Positions 55,915 through 64,000 of a stretch of DNA of 64,000 nucleotides are shown in pieces. Position 1 is the first letter of the stretch, and every line of letters begins with the position of its first letter. The notes under the pieces are model-generated. The model saw only the letters and a program-made list of their open reading frames with translations, was not told where the DNA came from and searched no databases. The stretch comes from Notamacropus eugenii (lineage: Eukaryota; Chordata; Mammalia; Diprotodontia; Macropodidae), in NCBI RefSeq assembly GCF_028372415.1, contig NC_092877.1, positions 212,776,116 through 212,840,115 on the forward strand. The letters run 5' to 3'. The translations under genes and the position numbers were made by a program.

Positions 55915-57260
55915 CCAGTCAGAAAATACTCTCTTTTTCTAAATAAAACAATTAAAAAACAAACAAAAAGCCCAAATATTGAATGTATAATAAAATGGAA
56001 AAGTCCAGTTGTCAAGGAGTGTATAACATAATCAGTGAAACCTGACAGATATACAAGAAAGATTACCACAACTTGTGGTCATTTATACAGATGAATGTAA
56101 TAACGAATGCTGTTCTAATTGATAAAACACAATCATCGGGCAAAGGTACAGTGAAGGTGGTTGTTTTAGTTTGTTTGTTTCTGCATGTGGAGTGGTCCTG
56201 GAAAAGGCAAATTTTGCATCAGATTTTTATGGCAGGAAGGCCATGAAATTTTAATTGAAAAGAAAGACACGTCACAAGTAGTAAAGAACAAATCACAAGA
56301 ATAAAGTGCTTTGCCTAGAGCGGATACCAGGATGGGGCAAATGCAACTTTGCTCTAGGACTCCTGCTGAGGGCAGAGATTCTGTAAAATCAGCTGAGCTT
56401 CATAACTAGTTAGCAAGTATAATTAGTTAAAACTGGAAGCTACCCTCTGTTTATCTCCCCTGGTAGCCACAACCCAAGCGAGTTCTTCCCTCCCTTATCC
56501 ATTCATAGCCTGTTTTCCACTAACATACTTGGTGGCAACCTCCCAAAAATGTCCTACCATTGTTCTCAGGTCTTTCTCAGTCTTTTGGCTAGTTTTTCTC
56601 CCTCCCCACAAATGAAAGTCCTTCAAAGTTGATTTAAATCCATTTTATGTGGCTTGAGCTTAGTTTTTGAAGTTAACTTTGGGCACCAAAAGTGCTAGTT
56701 ACAGCTTTGAGTGAGGGTCATCTTGATTCTTTAACCATTTTTTTCAAATGATTTATGCTTTTTAGTTCTAGTTGGGAAAACTACTAAGGAGAAATTGAAT
56801 TCAACTTTTTTCCTTTTACTGTGTGTGAGTAACTATGCTAAGGAATGGGGATACAAAGCACAGACAATATAAAAAGCTGGTTAAGTAGGCTCCAAATAAT
56901 TAAGAGTTAGGCACTTTACTCCTACACAAATTCTAAGAGTATAGACAGTCTGTGACTACCTTTGGTTTCCATGAAGAAAGACACTATTTGAATTCTAAGT
57001 CCTATTGCCATGGTTTTAAAACTTTTTTCTGCCTGAATGCAATGGCATAAAACCCAATGATACTGCTTAACAGTCACAGCATTCATAAGATCCTTGGCCA
57101 CAGGATCTTGGACCATGCCTCTTTTTGTTACTTTCTGGATTTCAATTGGTCCAGTACTTTCCCTCTTATCTTAAGCATCTCAACCCTAGAGAGGAAACTC
57201 TTGTTATCAGGGAGAATGCTTTTCTGTTTGGGAAAGATAAAATAAAAATGGTGATTTATT
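55915..57260. other. unassigned DNA
   Basis: A possible fragment of the old repeat family lies at 56820-56875 ('aactatgctaaggaatgggg'). No gene recognised. Confidence 0.45.
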
Positions 57261-57264
57261 TATT

Positions 57265-57518
57265 GTTCAGTCATTTTCCAGTCATGCCTGACTCTTTGTT
57301 ACCCCATTTAGGGTTTTCTTGGCAACAATTGTGGCGTGGTTTGCCGTTTCTCTCTTCAGTTCACTTTAAAGATAAGGAAACTGAGGCAATTAGGGTTAAA
57401 TGATTTGCTCAGGGTCACACAGCTAGTAAATGTTTGTGGTCATATTTGAACTCAGAAGGATGAGTCTTCCAGACTCTGGATGTAGCATTCTATCCATTGT
57501 GCCCCCTAGCTGCTCTAA
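57265..57518 (-). mobile_element. tRNA-derived CORE-SINE, near full length
   Basis: The plus strand shows the antisense of the family: 'agtcatgcctgactctttgt', 'ggaaactgaggcaattaggg', 'cacacagctagtaaatgttt', 'atttgaactcagaaggatg' (antisense B box) and 'tccattgtgccccctagctg' (antisense A box). The best preserved SINE in the window. Confidence 0.93.
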
Positions 57519-57519
57519 A

Positions 57520-58790
57520 AAAAAATTTATGACTAGTGACTGAATTTAAGCTTCGAGTCCCACTGTCACTTTAGAAAGGGAATTGTGTTGATCAAAGGTA
57601 GAACAGTCCACCTATGCAGTATCATATATCGTAAGTACCTTATGGGTTATTTTGTCTTCAGTATCTAATCCCCCTTACCTAACATTTTGCTGGATTATTA
57701 TCCAGTTCTCATAAATCTAGCTTTAGATAGCTTTGGTCTGTAATGTAACAGAATAGTTTCACTCTGGATTTAACTTCCTTTCTCTTTCAGAGTCTATCCT
57801 TCTGTGCTTCTACATGTCTGTCTTTATCTCCTGTCCAGGGGTTGGGACCTGCATCAGTGAGGTTAAGCAGATTGCTTTTGTCCCTAACGTCCTTGTGGAA
57901 GGCTACAATGTCCCTTGTAAAAAGGTCCATGTGCAATGTTAATGAAGTGGGTCATTCACTCTGATAGTACGCAGAAGGATGTCTGATCCTGGACTCAAGA
58001 CTTACCTGAAAGAAAACAAATCTGGGTCTGATTGAGAACAGGGAGAAAATATGAGACTTTCATGGTCAATGATCAGGAGTGTTCTCATGCCTTTTCTTTT
58101 AGGAAATGAATCTCAATCATCATAACACGTAATTGCTAGGGTTTGTGATTATATATATGATCTCAGTGTCAGAAACTGGTTATCTCTGTACCTCTTCTAC
58201 TAATACTAATGAAAGGCAACCCAGCAAGTGAGGAAGTAAGCATGAATAAAAAAGAGTCAAGAAACTACAAACTTAAGGAAAAATCTACTTTGGAAATTAC
58301 CTGAGAACAGATTATATAGATATGTACATATATGCAAATGACATATAAATTTCACACAGATCATATGCTAATAGGTCTCTGTCCTACTTAACTATTCATA
58401 AGCCTTGATGTGATCCTGGGGAGAAGTCCTAGTGGAGTTTAAAGGCTTGGTTTAACATAGCTAGCATTTTAAAAATCTTTTTTATCTAATTACTTTCATT
58501 TACTCAGAATAATGAATAAATATATTTCTTCACAAATAAGGGAATATAATTTCCATTAGTATTTTTCACAGTGTAAAGTGTTTTTTCCCCCTCATTGACC
58601 TATTGAAACCCAAGTCTTACAATGAAAGGAAATTAAACTCTTCAAGTTAAGATCCATTCCTATCAATAATCATTGTTTTCAGGTAGCAAACTTGGTGCAA
58701 GTTGAAAAAATAACAACTTTAATAGGAGCTTATGAGATACATGTGTGCAGAAGTGTGGCTTGTGTTTCTGATGCTATAAGACCACTGTTA
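57520..58790. other. unassigned DNA
   Basis: No gene or repeat recognised by eye. Confidence 0.5.
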
Positions 58791-58804
58791 ATATCACCAG
58801 AGTG
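58791..58804 (+). repeat. target-site duplication of the retropseudogene, left
   Basis: 'atatcaccagagtg', identical to 59661-59674; the preceding 'ctgttaa' resembles an L1 endonuclease site. Confidence 0.92.
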
Positions 58805-59660
58805 GCCCCTCCCCTTATCTCCTTCCCTCCTCCCACTCTTCATCCTCCCTCCTCCTCCGCCATCCTTACCCTTCCCTCCATCCTTCCCCTTTCTCCCTTC
58901 CCCGGCGTAGACGATGCCGTGGTGGAGACGGCCGAGGAGGCCACGGAGCCCGCGGAGGCGAACATCAGGACATGTTCTCCAAAATGGCCACGTACCTGAA
59001 TGGCGAGCTGACTGCCACCAGTGAAGACTATAAACTTCTGGAAAATATGAACAAACTGACTAGCTTGAAGTATCTAGAAATGAAAGCTATTGCAGTAAAC
59101 ATAAGTAGAAACTTAAAGGATTTAAACCAGAAATAGGCAGCACTTCAGCCTTATCTGGATCAGATCACTTTCATTGAGGAGCAAGCAGCAGCTCTTGAGC
59201 AGGCAGCTTACAAATTGGACGCATATTCAAAGAAACTAGAAGCAAAGTACAAGAAGTTAGAAAGACGAGGAAAGACTTCTTTAGCACAAAGACTTGGCAA
59301 GAATGTTTTCTAAGAGCTGAAATAAGTGGGATGGAACTTCTCAAGATGCTTCAGTTCCTAAAAGGAAGCTGTGCTGCCGATCCAAGGAGAACCCCAGCCC
59401 CCACCTCTGGTTGGATGTGTAACTCTGGCCACCCGCGATGTTTTCCTAAACCTGGACCCCCTGGAACCTCATTTTATCGTGTGCTTCGTCGTGTGCCCTG
59501 GACCAAGGCTCAGAAATCAGGATCAACCCCGTCTAGAGCAGACACAGATGAGCGGCTCTCGTCTCCGTGTCTCCTCCCTCCTTCTCTCTTCCCTCCGTCC
59601 CCACCCCCTTCATAACCTGTTCTTGATTTTAAATAATAAGTGCCGACCCATGAAAAAAAA
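58805..59660 (+). pseudogene. BLOC1S2: processed pseudogene of BLOC1S2
   Basis: BLOC1S2 encodes a ~142-residue coiled-coil subunit of the BLOC-1 and BORC complexes, which act in lysosome-related organelle biogenesis and lysosome positioning. The plus strand retains DDAVVETAEEATEPAEANI, then a 13-nt deletion shifting frame near 58967, then DMFSKMATYLNGELTATSED, YKLLENMNKLTSLKYLEMKA and [18 protein letters not shown] Tyr codon became a stop at 59134-59136. At the family's usual C-terminus the frame continues to a stop at 59311. Absence of introns, a 3' A-tail (59653-59661) and a 14-bp target duplication show L1-mediated retrotransposition of an mRNA. The 5' ~105 bp is pyrimidine-rich and the true start codon is missing, so it cannot make the protein. 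Confidence 0.95.
58911..59268 (+). pseudogene. BLOC1S2: BLOC1S2-like coding remnant inside the retrocopy
   Basis: The segment aligning to the human protein from its acidic N-terminal region to its last residues. Frames: 58910-58966, then after the 13-nt deletion 58969 onward in one frame. The coiled-coil region is otherwise intact apart from the stop at 59134. Changes such as [20 protein letters not shown] versus the human VIEEQVAALEQ show a moderate age. Positions rest on remembered human protein sequence. Confidence 0.92.
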
Positions 59661-59674
59661 ATATCACCAGAGTG
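59661..59674 (+). repeat. target-site duplication of the retropseudogene, right
   Basis: 'atatcaccagagtg' directly after the A-tail. Confidence 0.92.
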
Positions 59675-59675
59675 C

Positions 59676-60160
59676 TCTCACTGGGCCTGCGTTCCACTGG
59701 GTGTGACACTTCCAATAGACATGTTATTCTGCTCGTCTTCTGGAGACTGCTGGGTATGTAGTCCCAGCTGGGCATTATTCTGCAGATCTTACAGTGCCTG
59801 TGGGCAAAGTAATATTTATTTGTTCTTGTTCCTCTGATCTCAGATAGTTTTGCAGTAGACGTTATTGCACTCACCACAGATTGTCCCAGAGTGGCCTGTG
59901 TCTGGTGGTTGGTGCCTGGCAGCTGTTGGGCACATATTGTTCCTTGCGACCAGCTTCTGATATCCTCTTTTTTTGGGGTCACCCACCAACCATCTCAGTT
60001 CCAATGTGCTAGGTAGTTTCACTGTTCTTTAGTCATAACTACCTCATACAGTTAACTAAAGCCAGACAGAATGTTCCTAGGCTAAGATTTGCCTTTTCTT
60101 TTAGCTCTCCTGTCCCCTCCCCATGCCTAGGCAGAGCATCCAGCTCTCAGCTCAAGGTGA
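59676..60160. other. unassigned DNA
   Basis: Minus-strand open frame 59629-59982 and others match nothing I know. No repeat recognised. Confidence 0.45.
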
Positions 60161-60164
60161 TTGT

Positions 60165-60365
60165 TGCGGTGGTTTTTCGTTACTTAACAGGACCAATGAC
60201 ATCAGGAGGGTCGTGTCTTGACTTGCAAGTGAATTGTATTTAAGTGAGGTTGAGCTGTGCAAAGTCATCAGCTGCACTCTCTCCTCCAGAGTCATCAGAG
60301 TCCAATGGTAAGACATAGATCAAGATAACTAGTGATGGCCCAGGATACAGGTTAGACTTTCCTAA
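60165..60365 (+). mobile_element. unnamed dispersed repeat, copy 4
   Basis: 'tcttgacttgcaagtgaatt', 'ctctctcctccagagtcatc' and 'ctagtgatggcccaggatac' align with the copies at 5640, 40955 and the start of 12806. Confidence 0.7.
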
Positions 60366-60471
60366 GATCCTCTGTGGCTTTGCATGAACATGAGTTTGAA
60401 TCAGAACAAGAGACAAGGTAAAAAGGAAAGGTCATTGCTCTCCACCCCCCCTACACTGTGCTCCATTCCTG

Positions 60472-60477
60472 TCTATC

Positions 60478-60540
<63 letters not shown>

Positions 60541-60636
60541 ATCTGTCTGTCTGTCTGTCTGTCTGTCTGCCTGCCTGCCTGCCTGTCTGTCTGTCCATCT
60601 GTCCCTCTGCCCATCCTTCCATCCATCCATCCATCC

Positions 60637-60700
<64 letters not shown>
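60472..60700 (+). repeat. compound tetranucleotide array (CTAT)n(CTGT)n(CTGC)n(CATC)n(CTAT)n
   Basis: About 17 CTAT units, then CTGT, CTGC and CTGT blocks, a short variable stretch, CATC units, and another ~16 CTAT units. Tyr-Leu-Ser-Ile open frames across it are artefacts. Confidence 0.97.
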
Positions 60701-61100
60701 GCATTTGTATACACGTATATATATGTACATGTATGTATGTGTATGTGTGTATATCTGTAGGGAGAAAAATTTCATTGCTTAAGTGCTATATTTTGACAAT
60801 TGAAAAACTTTCCTCTCTCTCTCTCTCTCCATGTCATATATCACTGCATGGTGATAAATAATAAAATAAATAAATTAAACTACTGATCTTAACACATGGA
60901 GATACATATCAGTTCATCCATATCACTGAGACATGATGGAATGTGATTTGTGGCTGGAATATGGAAATTGAAGACTATTCCCAGTTCAAAAGGAAAAGAT
61001 AAGATAAAAGGTGTGGCAGATTTACACTGTATATCAAAGAAATAAGCTTTCATGCAGAAACCCACAAATCTAAGGAGAAAAGCATCACAAAGAGCATATA
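60701..61100. other. AT-rich DNA with a short (CT)n at 60814-60829
   Basis: No gene recognised. Confidence 0.5.
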
Positions 61101-61104
61101 GGTG

Positions 61105-61305
61105 ACAGTGAGAATCACTTATGCAGTTGGAATTGGGAAGAACTGGGTTTGAATCCTCTATCAATTACTTACTAGGTAATTCAGGAAATTCACCTGGTCT
61201 CTCTGTCTCAGTTTCCTTATCTATAAAATAGAGATAATATATATCACACATTCTTTTTGATGGTTAAATGCTTTTCAGACTTGAAGCACTGTATATATTA
61301 GTCAT
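61105..61305 (+). mobile_element. MAR-type CORE-SINE
   Basis: 'gaactgggtttgaatcctct' (B box), 'gtctcagtttccttatctat' and 'cttttcagacttgaagcact' are the body and tail of the family. Confidence 0.75.
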
Positions 61306-61309
61306 TTTT

Positions 61310-61690
61310 ATGAGGAATGAGAAGTTAGAAAAAGGGGGAAAAATGTCTCCCCACCCTCTGCTTTCTCCTTTAGGGAAAAAAAACAGCAAGCCAAGACAGG
61401 ATTTATGGCATTGGAGGTCTCTTCATTTGGGATTATGAATCTGAGAATACTTATACATCCTCATTATGAGAATAATGGTGAGTCATTCAAGAAACTGTAT
61501 TCTGTTTTACTCCTTTTAATAAAAAGGTCTTTTGTTTAAAAACAAAAGAAAAATAAACAATCACTGAGCCAAAATGAGAAAAGAATGGTAGGTTCCTAGT
61601 GCAAATCACAAAGTTAGCACACAAACTAAAGAAGAAAAAGGAAAAAAGGGAAAAAGAGATGTTGTTGGATTGAGGACTTCAGTTCTCTAG
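61310..61690. other. A-rich unassigned DNA
   Basis: No gene or repeat recognised. Confidence 0.5.
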
Positions 61691-61694
61691 ACAG

Positions 61695-61912
61695 GTTATT
61701 GTAGAATCATAAAGTTAGAACTGTCAGGAAGTTCTGAAGTTATGTTGTCCAAACCTATCATTTTACAGATGAAGAAAACTGACGTTCAGAAAGATTAAGT
61801 TTATTCAAGATCACACAAATAATTGGTAACAGAGGATATGCTTGAACCTGGTCAGATCCTCTGACTCTCAAGGTCATGTTCTTTCCACTACACCATACTG
61901 CTAGAATTCTTT
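61695..61912 (+). mobile_element. THER1/MIR-type SINE
   Basis: 'gaatcataaagttagaactg', 'cattttacagatgaagaaaa', 'tcaagatcacacaaataatt' and 'ttctttccactacaccatac' follow the full consensus order. Confidence 0.88.
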
Positions 61913-61914
61913 CT

Positions 61915-64000
61915 CTGCTAATACAGCGCAACTAATAAACTCTTGACCTCACTTATATAGTTCAAGAAGGGAAAAGAGGCTGTGCTATTTGAGTTTCAAT
62001 GTTGAAAAGGGAGGAGCTAGTTGGGAAAATAGAATTGATAAGAACATTCAGAGGACATAGCTGGGAATGCTAGAGATATTTTGGTATATAGTTTACTTTA
62101 GTAGAACCCATTTCAAGGAATTTAGAAAAAAAATTACTAGGCATTCATGGCCTGGGAATCTGAAAGGGAAGTAAACTCAAGTAGGGTGGAGGGTTCTTAT
62201 GGACAAAGTTGATTCCTTTCAGGAAGAAAAGTGAAGTGTGTAAAAAGGCTGATGATTTTGCACAGGGAAATTAAAAATTAAACTTAACTTGAATTTTAGA
62301 AGTATATGTATAAAAGATGCACATGATAATAGCTAACCTAAGATAAATGTGAAAAAGGTGGAAAAATCTAGTAAAATGGTGACAGGAAAGTTAAAACTCA
62401 ATGTAATATAAGTTTTATGATTAAACAGGGTATTTCTTTTTTGTTGTTATGTTGGAGGCAAAGAGAGAAACAGTGAAAACGAAGAAGCATGGCTTAGCAT
62501 AGATGGGATCAAGTTTTTAAAAATAAGAAAGAATAGACAGAAATTGTCTCCTACCTTGCTACTATTTTTTAGATCAAGAAAAAAATATTCTAACATTAGG
62601 ACGAACAAAATAAAAATTATTAATAAAATATTAAAACTCAACTGAAGTAAAGAGATGATAAGAATACCTGGCTACCCTATAGGAGTTAAAATAAAGTCAC
62701 TTGCCTTATATTGGAACCAGAGAACTATTCTGCAGGGTTCGGAAAGAACTTTTGGGCATAATTGTCAGTGTCATTGTTGATTTCTGAAGTCTTGACAAAC
62801 ATAGGTGAGGTCTTGTGGAACTGTGGATGGACAAACATCTTGCAGATTTTCAAGAAGAAAAAGTGGATTCTGACAAAGTTCTAGAATGGAATATTAAAGA
62901 GAAAGTTCATGATCATTTAGGAAGTGTAGCAATCAATGACCTCTCAAAGGCAGCTTGTGTTTATTACAAACATATGGCAATTAGCTTCTTCCTGCCCTAA
63001 AGGGCTCCATTGATTAAGATGTGTGTATGTTCATTGGGTGAGTTGTGAGCTGGGTTTTGAGGGAGTGAGAATTAGGGCTGCATCTAGGAGCTTAGTGTCA
63101 TAGGATTTTGACACATATCAAACTAGTATACCATCTTAGGCAGTTTATGCATGCAAAAAATCCCAATTACAATCGTAATGCAGAATGGCAGAGACCTCAG
63201 TAACCTCATTGACTCCTAATAATTTTCCTATCTTTCTCCTGTTGACCTGTGATTTCACATCTGGACCCAAATTTAGCTTAAGCACTTCTAATATTTGTTT
63301 CTATGCCACATGAATTGACTTTCTGGTGACTTGGTGGACAAGTCTTTCATTCTCTAAACAGATATCACATTTATATTTTGTCAAACTCTATCCCTACACA
63401 AAACAGAGAACAGTGTCAGACTAACCTAATTTTCTTTTTTTCTTTCTTTAAACAAGGATGGATAGATATCTCAGAGAACTGACATAGGTAAATTAAATAA
63501 GATATTGCCCAAATATTTAGCAGTTTCTGATGGTATCTTTATGGGTCAAAGTGAGACTAGAGGACTGTCTATTTGGGAATATTTAGAACAGATCAAATAA
63601 TCAAATTAGGAAGTATTAATAAATTGTTCAACCTAGAGGATCTTTAGTGAAGTACCCAAAGGCACTATCATTGGTCCTACTTCATTCAACATCTCTATTA
63701 ATTAATTTGATGAACACAGAAATGTTCATTTTTTTGGTTCCCAAAAATCTAGGAAGTTGTGGGAAGATGAGACAATTATAGTTCCCTTTCTAAAGATGTT
63801 AGAATGCTAGAACATGTCAAATATGATGATATTTAATAGAGAGAAATATAAATTTTTATATTGTAATAAAAATCAATTACAAAGGTATATAGAAAAATGA
63901 CTAAAGCAGACCAAGGAGGGGTGTAATTATGAGGGTTTTGGTGTATTGTAATCTAAAATTGTAATTTAGCAATCAGAAAGCTCATGTGATCTTAGGTTGT
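61915..64000. other. AT-rich unassigned DNA
   Basis: Only short open frames (62447-62641 minus, 62815-63000 plus) without recognisable product. No clear repeat or gene. Confidence 0.5.

Noticed and set aside
58870-58960. CpG island or promoter
   Set aside because: The GC-rich stretch is the retrocopied first part of BLOC1S2, not an in-place promoter.
60384-60782. Repetitive Tyr-Leu-Ser-Ile open frames
   Set aside because: Microsatellite translation artefact.
62815-63000. 61-codon Lys/Glu-rich open frame
   Set aside because: No similarity that I recognise, and short frames of this length are expected by chance.

Overview
The window looks like marsupial (metatherian) nuclear DNA, dense in repeats and without any intact host protein-coding gene I can support. 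The evidence is the repeat mix: tRNA-derived CORE-SINEs of the MAR/MON/WSINE type, MIR/THER1-type SINEs, L2/CR1 fragments, LINE-1 with a non-primate ORF1, and several ORF1-only 'half-L1' (HAL1) elements. I cannot tell an American opossum from an Australian marsupial by eye. Family names follow recognisable consensus features and were not checked against a repeat library.

Layout. 1-8 kb holds old SINEs, a 500-bp CT-rich tract and a dispersed repeat in inverted orientation. 8.1-9.1 kb is a 5'-truncated L1 on the minus strand. 9-15 kb holds unassigned DNA, microsatellites, a minus-strand L2/CR1 fragment and an unnamed repeat. 15.3-22.6 kb is an L1/HAL1 block: a plus HAL1 fragment, a minus HAL1, then an L1 ORF2 split by a complete HAL1 with matching target-site duplications. 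24.85-25.62 kb is an internally deleted Tigger-type DNA transposon. 27.4-36.35 kb is a nest: a palindromic hAT-like element split by L1 5' sequence and an L1 with ORF1 and ORF2 remnants, which is itself split by a HAL1. 39.18-40.47 kb is the most unusual object: a small endogenous retrovirus with a Lys-type primer-binding site, bounded by a perfect 6-bp target duplication, whose two ends are both U3 ends in inverted orientation. 41-52 kb is mostly old, AT-rich, unassigned DNA with L2, L1 and MIR fragments and a diverged duplicated unit. 52.0-55.3 kb is a SINE hit twice at the same 10-bp site, by a 2.9-kb HAL1 and a ~145-bp retroposon. 58.8-59.66 kb is a processed pseudogene of BLOC1S2 with a 14-bp target duplication. 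60.47-60.7 kb is a large tetranucleotide array.

No operon, CRISPR array, RNA gene or functioning host gene is visible. The interplay is between mobile elements: L1-type machinery explains the HAL1s, SINEs and processed pseudogene, and their nesting gives a relative age order. I found no new biological 'system'. The best candidates for follow-up are the U3/U3 provirus, the reused target site, the tandem L1 5' units and the unclassified repeat pair at 47.4 and 49.0 kb.
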